The position numbers and the translations under genes are program-made. Positions 8,813 through 17,833 of a stretch of DNA of 64,000 nt are shown in pieces. The stretch's first letter is position 1. Each line of letters starts with the position of its first letter. Below the pieces are notes generated by a model. It made no database searches, had not been told where the DNA came from, and saw only the letters and a list, made by a program, of their open reading frames with translations. Source of the DNA: Paenibacillus sp. GM2 (GTDB lineage: Bacteria; Bacillota; Bacilli; Paenibacillales; Paenibacillaceae); NCBI RefSeq assembly GCF_900069005.2, contig NZ_LN831279.1, positions 2,744,269 through 2,808,268 on the forward strand, read 5' to 3'.

Positions 8813-9760
8813 TTAACCCTTGTTCGGCATGGAAACAAAATGGCCTTTCGAAACTTCCACAAGCTCGGAGTTCTCCAGATCATACATTCCACCACCGCCG
8901 GAGGCCCCATTAGCAGATTGAATCGGGCCATTATCGCCGTCTTCATGGATAATCCGCTTCTTATTCGCTTCAACCTCAGGGTCCGGAATCGGAATAGCCG
9001 ATAAGAGCATCTTCGTATAAGGATGGATCGGATTGGCATACAATTCTTCACTTTCTGCCAACTCTACAATCCGGCCAAGATACATTACGGCAACCCGATC
9101 ACTAATATGCTTAACCATAGATAAGTCATGGGCAATGAATAGATAAGTAAGTCCGAGACGATTCTGCAGATCTTCCAGCAGGTTAACGACCTGAGCCTGG
9201 ATCGATACGTCAAGCGCTGAGATCGGCTCGTCACAAATAATAAACTTCGGATTTACCGCCAGTGCACGGGCGATCCCGATCCGCTGACGTTGACCACCGG
9301 AGAACTCATGCGGGTAACGGGTAGCATGGTCCGGGTTAAGCCCAACCATATCAAGCAATTCCTCAACCCGTTTCTTCCGCTCTTGACGCGATCCGGCCAT
9401 GTTGTGAATATCGAGTGCTTCACCGATAATGTCCGTTACTGTAAAGCGCGGGTTCAACGATGCATACGGATCCTGGAAGATCATCTGCATATCGCGGCGC
9501 ATCGCCTTCATTTTACCTGGGGAAAGTGTATTGATATCAACACCGTTGAATTTCACACTTCCTCCGGTTGGTTCATACAGACGCAAAATCGTACGTCCTG
9601 CTGTCGATTTACCACAGCCTGATTCACCAACGAGCCCGAGGGTTTCCCCCTCAGCAATAGAAAAGCTGATATCGTTAACGGCTTTGAGAACATTTCCTCC
9701 ACCGACATGGAAGTACTTCTTAAGCCCTTCTACTTCAATCAGGGTTTTGCCCTTACTCAT
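8813..9760 (-). CDS. oppF: Oligopeptide ABC transporter ATP-binding protein OppF
   Basis: One of two ATPases powering oligopeptide import. The ATG at 9758-9760 follows AAGGAGG and overlaps the end of oppD by 8 bases, giving 315 residues. Motifs: Walker A GESGCGKST (44-52), Q-loop FQDPYASLNPR (95-105), signature FSGGQRQ (153-159), Walker B FIICDEP (173-179), H-loop H211. Oddity: the C-terminal oligopeptide-transporter domain lacks the usual four cysteines. That segment is instead Gly/Ser-rich (about 276-291, ANGASGGGGM), although the final GHFV survives. OppD next door retains its cysteines. Confidence 0.93.
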   Translation of the reverse strand: MSKGKTLIEVEGLKKYFHVGGGNVLKAVNDISFSIAEGETLGLVGESGCGKSTAGRTILRLYEPTGGSVKFNGVDINTLSPGKMKAMRRDMQMIFQDPYASLNPRFTVTDIIGEALDIHNMAGSRQERKKRVEELLDMVGLNPDHATRYPHEFSGGQRQRIGIARALAVNPKFIICDEPISALDVSIQAQVVNLLEDLQNRLGLTYLFIAHDLSMVKHISDRVAVMYLGRIVELAESEELYANPIHPYTKMLLSAIPIPDPEVEANKKRIIHEDGDNGPIQSANGASGGGGMYDLENSELVEVSKGHFVSMPNKG

Positions 9761-10751
9761 TCGAATGCACCTCCTTGGCCATTGGATGCAGATCCCAGCA
9801 CCGTGCATGGTGCGTATCGCTAAATATTGTTGATTCCGGATCGATACGCTCACAAATCTTCATGGCCTTATCGCAGCGCGCCGCGAAAGGACAACCGATC
9901 GGAGGCTTAATCAAATCCGGCGGCGTACCGATAATTGGAATCAGCGGCTCGCCTTTCTTCTGATCAAGACGCGGCATCGATCTAAGCAAGCCTTTGGTAT
10001 AAGGATGCTGCGGGTTTTTGAAAATCTCCCATTTCGTTCCCGTCTCTACTACTTCACCAGCATACATTACAATAACACGATCGCACATTCCGGCAACGAC
10101 ACCAAGATCGTGCGTAATCAGAATGATCGATGTGCCAAGACGCTGCTGCATTTCCTTCATGACATCCATAATCTGTGCCTGAATAGTAACGTCGAGCGCA
10201 GTGGTCGGTTCGTCGGCAATCAACAGGGACGGACGACAAGCCAAAGCGATGGCGATCATCGCACGTTGGCGCATACCGCCGGAAAATTCATGAGGATATT
10301 GATTAAAACGGGCTTCGGCATTTTTAATGCCGACCAGCTTAAGCATTTCTACCGCGCGCTTCTTCGCCTCACCCGCTGACATTTTCTGATGTTTAATGAG
10401 TACTTCAGTAATTTGCTTACCTATGCGAATCGTAGGATTTAAGGAGGTCATCGGGTCTTGGAATATCATGCCAATATCTTTACCACGAATAGCTTCCATT
10501 TGATGATTACTTTTCTTCAATATATCTTGTCCTTGGAACAAGATTTCACCTTGCTTAATAATTGACGGAGGGGACGGAATCAGGCGCATGATCGTTTGGG
10601 CCGTTACGCTCTTACCACTTCCGGATTCACCGACAATCGCAACCGTTTCCCCTTTACCCACTTCAAAGTTCATACCGCGAACAGCTTTTACTTCGCCGCC
10701 CTTAACCGAGAAGGAGACATGCAAATCTTTGACTTGTAAAATCGGCTCCAT
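9753..10751 (-). CDS. oppD: Oligopeptide ABC transporter ATP-binding protein OppD
   Basis: Second ATPase of the oligopeptide importer. Two adjacent ATGs are possible; the second (10751) gives 7-base spacing from GGAGG and 332 residues. Motifs: Walker A GESGSGKS (41-48), FQDPMTSLNP (97-106), signature FSGGMRQ (156-162), Walker B LLIADEP (176-182). The C-terminal domain has C287, C293, C300 and C318, the pattern that in related OppD-type proteins holds an iron-sulphur cluster. It lies 11 bases after oppC. Confidence 0.94.
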   Translation of the reverse strand: MEPILQVKDLHVSFSVKGGEVKAVRGMNFEVGKGETVAIVGESGSGKSVTAQTIMRLIPSPPSIIKQGEILFQGQDILKKSNHQMEAIRGKDIGMIFQDPMTSLNPTIRIGKQITEVLIKHQKMSAGEAKKRAVEMLKLVGIKNAEARFNQYPHEFSGGMRQRAMIAIALACRPSLLIADEPTTALDVTIQAQIMDVMKEMQQRLGTSIILITHDLGVVAGMCDRVIVMYAGEVVETGTKWEIFKNPQHPYTKGLLRSMPRLDQKKGEPLIPIIGTPPDLIKPPIGCPFAARCDKAMKICERIDPESTIFSDTHHARCWDLHPMAKEVHSNE

Positions 10752-10762
10752 CATTCCACCTC

Positions 10763-11716
10763 CTAGTTTTTCAGATTTGGATCCAGCGCATCGCGAAGTC
10801 CATCGCCAAGAATGTTAAACGACAGCATGATCAAGCTGATCAGAACCGCCGGGAACAACATGCGCCAAGGATAATACAACCAACCGGTCAATGCGTCGTT
10901 AATCATCGAACCCAGCGATGCAACCGGCGCTTGAACGCCGAGGCCAAGGAAGCTCAAGAATGCTTCCGCAAAGATCGCATTCGGTACAGACAAAGTAACT
11001 GTAACGATGATTGGACCGAGTGCATTCGGCAACAAGTGACGGAACAACAAGCGTCCCGATCCCGCACCCATCGAACGCGATGCAAGCACAAATTCACGAT
11101 TTTTAAGCTGCATAATCTCGCCACGAACAATCCAGGACATATTAATCCAGCCGGTAATCGTCAATGCGATAATAATCGTAACCAAACTTGGCTCCATAAC
11201 AACCAGCAACAGAATCGTTACGAGCAAGTAGGGAATTGCATATAAAATTTCAGAGAACTTGTTCATGATTGTGTCGACACGTCCGCCGAAGAAGCCCATA
11301 ATTCCGCCATAAACAACCCCAATACAAAGGTCAATCAGAGCAGCAACTAAACCTACAGTCAACGAGATACGCGCTCCGTACCATGTACGCACGAACATAT
11401 CCCGACCGAAGTCGTCCGTACCAAACCAGTGTTCTGCGTTCGGTTTCAAATTCGTATTTAACAGATCATTTGAATAATAGTTAAATTTAGACATCCATGG
11501 ACCGATAATAGACATAATTGCGACGGCAATCAGAACAAACAATGCCGTCATAGCCAATTTATTTGAAAGCAGTCTGAGCCAAGCGTCCTTCAATGCGGAA
11601 ATGCTCTCCCGCTGAATGACTTCGGCCTGCTTCTCATCCGTACCAATTCTTGCAAAGTCCTTTGCAGTCAGGTCTGCCGGTGCCGGCATCACTTTGATTT
11701 GTTGATTAGCATCCAA
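10763..11716 (-). CDS. oppC: Oligopeptide ABC transporter permease OppC
   Basis: Integral membrane half of the peptide channel. The 317 residues have a cytoplasmic N-terminal extension (about 1-50), an OppC-type N-terminal membrane segment (about 54-73), a conserved periplasmic-side region with HWFGTDDFGRDMF (about 96-108), and five more membrane helices. The coupling (EAA) loop LASRSMGAGSGRLLFRHLLP contacts the ATPases. It begins 3 bases after the oppB stop. Confidence 0.94.
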   Translation of the reverse strand: MDANQQIKVMPAPADLTAKDFARIGTDEKQAEVIQRESISALKDAWLRLLSNKLAMTALFVLIAVAIMSIIGPWMSKFNYYSNDLLNTNLKPNAEHWFGTDDFGRDMFVRTWYGARISLTVGLVAALIDLCIGVVYGGIMGFFGGRVDTIMNKFSEILYAIPYLLVTILLLVVMEPSLVTIIIALTITGWINMSWIVRGEIMQLKNREFVLASRSMGAGSGRLLFRHLLPNALGPIIVTVTLSVPNAIFAEAFLSFLGLGVQAPVASLGSMINDALTGWLYYPWRMLFPAVLISLIMLSFNILGDGLRDALDPNLKN

Positions 11717-11719
11717 GGA

Positions 11720-12652
11720 TTAGCCCTCCTTCCTAGCATTAAGCTTGATTCGCGGATCGATAAGTCCGTAAGCAATATCAGTAATCAACCGAGCAATCAT
11801 CAATAATGCTCCATAGAAGATCGTGATCCCCATGATCATCGGATAGTCGCGAACTGTAATCGCTTGTACGAATTGTTTACCGATACCACCAATACCGAAG
11901 AGCTGCTCGATAACTACCGAACCAGTAACGATATTCGCGGTCATTGGCCCCATGTAGGTAACAACCGGCATAATCCCGTTGCGAACCACATGGCGGAACA
12001 AAATAGCAAACCAACTTAAGCCTTTAGCCTTAGCAGTCTTGATGTAGTCCGCATGCAGGACTTCTAGCATACTCGACCTCGTCAGACGGGCTATAAAGGC
12101 TATAGGCTGCGCTGAAAGTGCTGCTACAGGTAAGACATAATACATCGGCCCTTTGAATCCCATCGTAGGGAGCCAATGCAACTTGGAAGCAAACACATAT
12201 TGCAACAATGAAGCAAGCACGAAGCTTGGAACTGCAATTCCGAGAACCGCTAGCACCATCGTCACATTATCTATAATTTTCCGGTGATAGAGAGCTGCCA
12301 GTAATCCGAGCAACACCCCGATAATGACGGATACAATGATCGCGACAAGCCCCAGCTTAAGTGAAGCGGAGAAAGTTTGTCCAATGATATCCGATACCTC
12401 TTGGTTAATCTTCTTCATTGAAATCCCCAAATCACCTTGAACGATATCTCCAAGATACTTAGTGTACTGCTGGAAAACGGGTTTGTCCAAACCATATTGT
12501 TCCATGAGACGCTGTCTGATCTCCTCTGGAACTTTCTTTTCCGACATGAAAGGATCACCCGGTATTGCTTTCATAAGAAAGAAGGTGGCGGAGATTAAGA
12601 TGAACAGCGAAACCAATGTGTAGAATAGTTTGTTAGCAATGTAGCGCACCAT
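11720..12652 (-). CDS. oppB: Oligopeptide ABC transporter permease OppB
   Basis: First permease of the importer, 310 residues from the ATG at 12650-12652. A GTG four codons earlier also reads in frame but sits on top of the GAGGAGG Shine-Dalgarno sequence, so the ATG is preferred. It shows an N-terminal membrane helix, the GDPF...YGLDKP region typical of OppB, five further helices and the EAA loop YIKTAKAKGLSWFAILFRHV. About 210 bases, including a strong hairpin, separate it from oppA. Confidence 0.94.
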   Translation of the reverse strand: MVRYIANKLFYTLVSLFILISATFFLMKAIPGDPFMSEKKVPEEIRQRLMEQYGLDKPVFQQYTKYLGDIVQGDLGISMKKINQEVSDIIGQTFSASLKLGLVAIIVSVIIGVLLGLLAALYHRKIIDNVTMVLAVLGIAVPSFVLASLLQYVFASKLHWLPTMGFKGPMYYVLPVAALSAQPIAFIARLTRSSMLEVLHADYIKTAKAKGLSWFAILFRHVVRNGIMPVVTYMGPMTANIVTGSVVIEQLFGIGGIGKQFVQAITVRDYPMIMGITIFYGALLMIARLITDIAYGLIDPRIKLNARKEG

Positions 12653-12774
12653 ACCCGTTAACACCTCCTCTTATAATTTTCGACAAAAAACGATATAAAT
12701 CGATTTTAGGGCAAACCTTTTCATTTGTCTATTCGATAAATTTGCATATGACCACATAACTTGGAAGAAAGATG

Positions 12775-12818
12775 CAAAAAAAAGGGGATATATATGGAAT
12801 ACCACATATATATCCCAA
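12775..12818 (-). terminator. Intra-operon hairpin/terminator between oppA and oppB
   Basis: GGGATATATATG and CATATATATCCC form a perfect 12-bp stem with an 8-base loop. On the minus strand CCTTTTTTTT follows. It lies 46 bases after oppA and upstream of oppB, so it is likely a partial terminator that makes binding protein more abundant than channel subunits. Confidence 0.88.
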
Positions 12819-12863
12819 ACTTGCTATTTAATTATTCGTCATTTGTGTATTTTTACCGACAAA

Positions 12864-14564
12864 TTATTCTTCAGTCAGGTATGCACGAGTGTAGTCTACC
12901 GCACCGCTGTAGTCAACAACTACGCCTTTAAGGTTTGGTTTCTCAAGCGCTACGTTAGTGTAGTAGTAGATCGGCATATAAGCCATGTCATCTTTAATGA
13001 AGATTTCTTCCGCTTTTGCGAAGTACTCATCACGCTTCTTCAAGTCAGATTCAGATCTAGCATCTTTCAACAGTTGGTCATACTCAGGATTGGAGTAGCC
13101 CAAGTCGTTGTTACCTGCGCCAGTCATCCACAAATCCATAAATGTCATCGGATCGTTAAAGTCAGCAGACCAGCCGCTGCGAGCGATTTGATAGTCAAGG
13201 TTTTGACGATTCTTCAGGAATACGCCCCACTCTTGGTTTTGAATCTTAACGTCTACGCCAAGATTTTTCTTCCACATGTCAGCAATTGCAGTAGCGACTT
13301 TCTTGTGTCCTTCACCGTTGTTGTGGATTAAAGTGATATCAGGCAGCTTAGTATAGCCTTCTTCCTTCATTCCTTCTTCCAGCAGCTTCTTAGCTTCATC
13401 AACGTTTTCTTGGAAGTACTCTTTATCGCTATGTTCAGTACGGAATTCACCTTCAGCGCCCAAAATACCTTCTGGTACAGCGCCATAAGCAGGAATTTGT
13501 CCGCCCATTGTAATCTTGTCTACAATCGCTTGGCGATCGATAGCCATCGAGAATGCTTTACGAATCTTAGCGTTTTGGAATGGTTCAGCTTTGGAGTTAA
13601 ATTGATAGTAGTAGGTACCAGCGATACCTTTTACTTTATATTCATCAGGCAATTCTTTTTGTACGATTGGAATTTGGTCGGATGGGATTTCACCGTTAGG
13701 TGCGCCCGCACGATCAAGCTCGCCATTACGGTAGGATTCGAGTTCAGTAGCACCGCTCTCTACCAAAGACATAGAAATTTTGTTCAATTTAATGCTGTCT
13801 TTATCCCAATATTGATCGTTCTTTGTCACTTCAAGAGATTGACCGGTTGTCCAATTAGTCAACGTGTAAGGTCCGTTAACGATCATTTTGCTAGGATCAG
13901 TTGCCCATTTTGCATCATCCTTAACGGATTGATGAACTGGGTATAACGTATAGAATGAAGTCAAACCGAGGAAATATGGAGTTGGGTTAACCAATTCCAC
14001 TTCAAGAGTATAGTCATCAGAAGCCTTTACACCAACTTCGTTGAAATCCTTAATAGTACCATTGTTGAACTCTTCAGCATTCTTGATATAGTACAATTGG
14101 TAAGCATAAGGTGCAGCTGGTTGTGTGTCAGGGCTTAGCACGCGTTCCCAAGCAAATACGAAATCTTTTGCTGTTACAGGATCGCCATTGCTCCATTTAG
14201 CATCTTTGCGAAGATGGAAAGTGTATTTCGTTCCGTCAACATCCCAAGATTCGGCAGCGCCCGGAACTTCTTTACCGTCAGCATCCAGACGTACAAGGCC
14301 TTCATACATCATTTTAAGCACTGTGTTCGCTTGACTGTCTTGGGCCTGTGCTGGGTCAAATGTTGGAGGTTCTGCGCTCAAGTTGATTCTCAATGTTTGA
14401 TCCGCAGCCAACTTTACGTCACCTTCATTAGCAGCATTGTTTGCTGCATTGTTGCCGCCGTTTGAAGCACCGTTCTTGCTCTCGTTCGATCCGCAAGCAG
14501 ATAATAGCGTACCGACCGCAAGAACGAGTGTCAAAAGAAGCAATAAACTTTTACTCTTCTTCAT
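12864..14564 (-). CDS. oppA: Oligopeptide-binding lipoprotein OppA
   Basis: Extracytoplasmic receptor of the Opp importer, SBP family 5. The ATG at 14562-14564 follows AAGGGGG and gives 566 residues; an upstream 33-residue extension crosses the promoter and is rejected. The signal peptide ends in lipobox LLSAC with lipidated C24, followed by an Asn/Gly/Ala-rich linker (about 25-50). The mature part begins with the family pattern LRINLSAEPPTFDPAQAQD. Its position at the head of the operon and the full oppBCDF set support the assignment. Confidence 0.95.
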   Translation of the reverse strand: MKKSKSLLLLLTLVLAVGTLLSACGSNESKNGASNGGNNAANNAANEGDVKLAADQTLRINLSAEPPTFDPAQAQDSQANTVLKMMYEGLVRLDADGKEVPGAAESWDVDGTKYTFHLRKDAKWSNGDPVTAKDFVFAWERVLSPDTQPAAPYAYQLYYIKNAEEFNNGTIKDFNEVGVKASDDYTLEVELVNPTPYFLGLTSFYTLYPVHQSVKDDAKWATDPSKMIVNGPYTLTNWTTGQSLEVTKNDQYWDKDSIKLNKISMSLVESGATELESYRNGELDRAGAPNGEIPSDQIPIVQKELPDEYKVKGIAGTYYYQFNSKAEPFQNAKIRKAFSMAIDRQAIVDKITMGGQIPAYGAVPEGILGAEGEFRTEHSDKEYFQENVDEAKKLLEEGMKEEGYTKLPDITLIHNNGEGHKKVATAIADMWKKNLGVDVKIQNQEWGVFLKNRQNLDYQIARSGWSADFNDPMTFMDLWMTGAGNNDLGYSNPEYDQLLKDARSESDLKKRDEYFAKAEEIFIKDDMAYMPIYYYTNVALEKPNLKGVVVDYSGAVDYTRAYLTEE

Positions 14565-14609
14565 CCTTGCTGTGTCCCCCTTAAGTATGTTTGTGGTATA
14601 TGTTTTAAG

Positions 14610-14639
14610 ATTATACAACCAGCGGTCAAAAAAATCCAA
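14610..14639 (-). promoter_or_regulatory. Probable sigma-A promoter of opp
   Basis: On the minus strand a perfect -10 TATAAT (14610-14615) lies 45 bases before the oppA start. A weak -35 candidate, TTGGAT, lies 18 bases upstream of it. The -10 box is convincing and the -35 box is not. Confidence 0.55.
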
Positions 14640-14796
14640 TATAAATTTTCTGAAATAGAACACTAGTTAATAAAAATGAAACATTTAATTAACAAAATAG
14701 TCAGATATACAATATTGACATTTTGAGCTCATTACGCTAATTATTTGCGATTTTTTTTCAATATGTATTGCCCGTTCTCTTCTCACTTAGCTTGAA

Positions 14797-15180
14797 CTAA
14801 ATGGCAGAAATATATGTAAAAAAGCTAATGAGAAACAAAATAATGTAGACGATCCCTGCCCCGGCGAAAGCGAGGCGCCATACGGCGCGCAGCATCCTGC
14901 CCACATCGACTTTCCCCTTCAATCTGTTCTGGGCTCCGCCGATTAAACCCACGACAATCAAGAGAATAAGCAGTATTAAATAGAAGCCAAACTGGGAATG
15001 AAATACGTTATTAAACAGGATGGAGACAGACAAAATAAGGAAAAACGTTGTCACATCCATGGCCAGCAGCAATGAAGCTCTCTTTTCCTTTTTCAAGAAA
15101 ATACTAATTAAATAGACCAGAAAAAATGGAATTATTGGCAATACCGTAAATATAAAAACCGGCGTTAATAGTACATCCAA
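14797..15180 (-). CDS. DUF3397 family membrane protein
   Basis: Small integral membrane protein of 127 residues with four hydrophobic segments (about 7-29, 38-56, 65-84, 102-124) and a short basic loop between the third and fourth. It fits the DUF3397 family of Bacillales, whose function is unknown to me. The start is a TTG with GGAGG 7 bases upstream. It follows panE by 55 bases with no terminator seen, so the two are probably co-transcribed. Confidence 0.7.
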   Translation of the reverse strand: MDVLLTPVFIFTVLPIIPFFLVYLISIFLKKEKRASLLLAMDVTTFFLILSVSILFNNVFHSQFGFYLILLILLIVVGLIGGAQNRLKGKVDVGRMLRAVWRLAFAGAGIVYIILFLISFFTYISAI

Positions 15181-15235
15181 GGCAGACCCTCCTTATAAAC
15201 TGTAATTTTCAGACCTAAAACTAATTTTTATGTCC

Positions 15236-16246
15236 TTATTCGTCTGTGGCTTCGAGTCCCCTCACCAAACGCCATACCATTTCTTGTCCTGGAGCGGGTA
15301 TATTGGCAGCCTGGGCCAACTTCACCAGCCGTCCATTTATAGAGTCAATCTCGGTCGGCGCTCCCTTAAGCACATCGCTTAACATCGATGAGGTATTCCC
15401 GGCTGTCGAGCGGCAGACAGATACAATCTGTTCATACATATTAGAAGGAATAGGGATTTGATGCGCTGCATAGATTCGCATTCCTTCCTCACATAACTGC
15501 CGAAGCATCACTTGGCGTGATTCCGTATTCAGCAGCTCTCCGTTTGGGATTCGCCAAATCGCAGTTAACGGATTAATCACCGCGTTTATAAGCAGTTTCC
15601 TATAAATTTCCCTATCGATGTCTTTCGACAAAAAGGCTTCAAATCCTGCCGATTCAAGCATTTTAAGCAAATCTTCTTCCTTGTTCTGCTCCTTCCTCTC
15701 ATCTAATGAATCATCGTTATATCGAAGAAATTCGCCGGGTTGCGGGATACCAATCTGCGTAGCACCAGCGCCTGAACGAATAACGGAACGGGCGTCGCTG
15801 CGCTTTGCTCCTTCTGTCGTTACAGCTACATAGATATTCCTGTCCTGGAAGGCGCTTCGGAACATCTCGACATGACCAATCCCGTTCTGGAAGCAGACGA
15901 TCCCCGTCTCCGGGCCGGCAAGCCGTCCAACGGCTTCAAGCAAGCTATGGTCGACACTGCGCTGCTTCGTCGTGATGAATATCCAATCAGGCTTTTCTCC
16001 TTCACTGATATCCCCTGAACCTCCGACTATATCATCTACCGGATGAGCCAAAATCATAGATGAAGCAATGCTCACAGGAACGGAATGCGGTTCCTCAACT
16101 TGAATTCCTTCTCCTGCCAACAATCGCGCCTGTTCCAACGTTCTCGTCCAGAAGCGAACCCGCACTCCCCGAGCGGCCAGCTTGCCGCCAAATAACAGTC
16201 CAAGAGCCCCCGCTCCAATGATGTCTACGTTCATCCGAACAACCAT
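15236..16246 (-). CDS. panE: 2-dehydropantoate 2-reductase
   Basis: NADPH-dependent reductase making pantoate for coenzyme A synthesis. The Rossmann motif GAGALGLLFGGKLA is at the N-terminus (near residues 11-24 of this reading). The catalytic-domain pattern KLLINAVINPLTAIWRIPNGELL and the C-terminal pattern SSMLSDVLKGAPTEIDSINGRLV, with the conserved E-I-D, match ApbA/PanE. The start may instead be the in-frame ATG at 16234 (MNVDIIGAG); the Shine-Dalgarno spacing does not decide. It lies next to rsfA as in the B. subtilis ylbO-ylbQ region. Confidence 0.9.
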   Translation of the reverse strand: MVVRMNVDIIGAGALGLLFGGKLAARGVRVRFWTRTLEQARLLAGEGIQVEEPHSVPVSIASSMILAHPVDDIVGGSGDISEGEKPDWIFITTKQRSVDHSLLEAVGRLAGPETGIVCFQNGIGHVEMFRSAFQDRNIYVAVTTEGAKRSDARSVIRSGAGATQIGIPQPGEFLRYNDDSLDERKEQNKEEDLLKMLESAGFEAFLSKDIDREIYRKLLINAVINPLTAIWRIPNGELLNTESRQVMLRQLCEEGMRIYAAHQIPIPSNMYEQIVSVCRSTAGNTSSMLSDVLKGAPTEIDSINGRLVKLAQAANIPAPGQEMVWRLVRGLEATDE

Positions 16247-16321
16247 CCTTCCTTAACCATCTACTATTTTTATACCAGACCTGCCCCTATAAATACAAAG
16301 TACAATCCACTTCACCACAAG

Positions 16322-16349
16322 AAAATCCCGCCACAATTGCGACGGGACC
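16322..16349 (-). terminator. Terminator after rsfA
   Basis: On the minus strand GTCCCGTCGC and GTGGCGGGAT form an imperfect stem around AATT, followed by TTTTCTTG. It lies between rsfA and panE. Confidence 0.7.
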
Positions 16350-16371
16350 CTCGTTAATTCTATTGATTCTG

Positions 16372-17025
16372 CTATTCAATTCGCTCTAAATTGCCGTTAG
16401 CATCCATCTTGAATCTTGTCTTGCTCTCGTCTTCCTCTTCATTAAGAAAAGCAAGCCTTCTGGCCCGATCCATAATTTGAATCAAAGCTTTATAGTCATC
16501 ATTTACGACGCGGTAATCACTCTGAACCTCGTTCACCTGCGAGAACAAGCGTTTATTCTCCTCGCGCAGATTATGCAGCTCCTCATCCTTCATACGCAAT
16601 TCTTTTTCCAACATCTTCACGTGACGATTGCTGTCTTGAACCGTATTTTTCCACCCGCGCAAAAAGCGGATGACTGCATCAATCGAGATCGTCTCTTCGG
16701 TAACGCCGTCATTTTTGTAGATTCCCTCATCCAGCTCAACCGAGGTTAATGAGGCTACAGCCGGGCTTCCTGTCAGTGATCCCTGTTTCTTCATATAGTT
16801 TCTTTTTTGCCGTTGTGCTTTTGCAATTCCTATCGCTGCCTCATATCTTTTTCGTACACAACTGTTCCATCGGAAACCGCAAGCAGCCGCGGTTCTGCCG
16901 ATCTTCTCCCCTACTTCTTCAAAGGCAGTCAGTTGGGTACTGCCCTCACGAATATGGCGCAAAGTCACTTCAGCCAGAATTAAATCATCTTCCGCACTCC
17001 ACGCATCTTGTCTCACTGCTGTCAT
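16372..17025 (-). CDS. rsfA: RsfA-family prespore transcription factor (YlbO-like)
   Basis: DNA-binding regulator of the RsfA/YlbO family, which modulates the sigma-F regulon in the B. subtilis forespore. The start ATG at 17023-17025 has GGAGG 10 bases upstream, giving 217 residues. An N-terminal Myb/SANT-like domain is visible (about 6-60: W-S-AEDDLILAEVTLRHI ... GRTAAACGFRWNSCVRKRY). A C-terminal coiled coil follows (about 120-190, MLEKELRMKDEELHNLREEN). Placement beside panE copies the ylbO-ylbQ neighbourhood. The other ylb genes are absent upstream. Confidence 0.85.
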   Translation of the reverse strand: MTAVRQDAWSAEDDLILAEVTLRHIREGSTQLTAFEEVGEKIGRTAAACGFRWNSCVRKRYEAAIGIAKAQRQKRNYMKKQGSLTGSPAVASLTSVELDEGIYKNDGVTEETISIDAVIRFLRGWKNTVQDSNRHVKMLEKELRMKDEELHNLREENKRLFSQVNEVQSDYRVVNDDYKALIQIMDRARRLAFLNEEEDESKTRFKMDANGNLERIE

Positions 17026-17290
17026 GCAATATAAACCTCCTAACGACATCCTAAATATACCGTCTCCAGCCTATACCCCGGCAGGCGAATGGGTGAAATA
17101 ACTTCTTACTCCATTTCTATGCCTCTCATAGAGTTCATAGAATCTATTTGGTATTAAAATGTATTTCCATTTTCAACCTTGTCCATACATATCTTTGCAA
17201 AATACAAGCTATCACCAGTGCGCTCCATGGTTACAACAATAATAAAAATCACATTTTATCAGGAATCCCATTCTTTTTAGTGACTTTCCG

Positions 17291-17319
17291 TTTACACTTG
17301 ATAAGGTTACGGGTATAAT
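17291..17319 (+). promoter_or_regulatory. Near-consensus sigma-A promoter for the DUF2626 gene
   Basis: TTTACA at 17291-17296, a 17-base spacer and a perfect TATAAT at 17314-17319, 51 bases before the TTG start. This is among the best promoter matches I noticed. The rest of the gap from 17026 to 17290 shows nothing I can identify. Confidence 0.8.
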
Positions 17320-17369
17320 AAATTGTAGAATTTGGATGAAGCGTATACATAGGAAAGGGGGATTCACGC

Positions 17370-17606
17370 TTGGCACGCATGTTCCGCGTCCTCGGCTTTT
17401 TCACACTCTCCATCGGACTTATGGCTTTTGCCGGGAACCTCATTGAAATGGCTTTGTTATTTTTTATGCAGACCGCATTCTTCATGCTGTTTGGCTATTT
17501 GAAATTCACAGAGAAAACTTATATCTTGTTGTTCTGGGGATATATGATTGTGGCTTTCACAGGATTCAGCTATTGGACGGTTTTCCAAATGGGGCTGCCG
17601 TTATAG
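17370..17606 (+). CDS. DUF2626 family small membrane protein
   Basis: 78 residues with three hydrophobic helices (about 6-24, 25-45 and 52-70). It resembles the DUF2626 family of Bacillales (B. subtilis YqgY type), whose function is not established as far as I know. The start is TTG at 17370, 8 bases after a GGAAAGGGGG Shine-Dalgarno sequence. It is a single-gene unit with its own near-consensus promoter and a long terminator hairpin, so it is probably well expressed. Confidence 0.72.
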   Translation: MARMFRVLGFFTLSIGLMAFAGNLIEMALLFFMQTAFFMLFGYLKFTEKTYILLFWGYMIVAFTGFSYWTVFQMGLPL

Positions 17607-17629
17607 TCTCCGACTTGCTTCTTCATTAC

Positions 17630-17674
17630 AACAAAGAAGACGATTCGATAAACTCGGATCGTCTTCTTTGTTGT
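17630..17674 (+). terminator. Hairpin after the DUF2626 gene
   Basis: AACAAAGAAGACGAT and ATCGTCTTCTTTGTT form a 15-bp perfect stem. The T-run after it is weak, but the T-rich 3' arm itself makes termination plausible. Confidence 0.7.
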
Positions 17675-17833
17675 TCATATATTATAATCTATGCCGGTTC
17701 ATTTCCTGATTTGCTTCATAATCACAAGCCGACTTTTTGAACAACCTCATATATTTGCGGTGCTTGTATCATATACATCCTAGGTATAGGGGTGCTGCCC
17801 TCATAACATGATTCAGCGAAGGAGGGGGATGCA

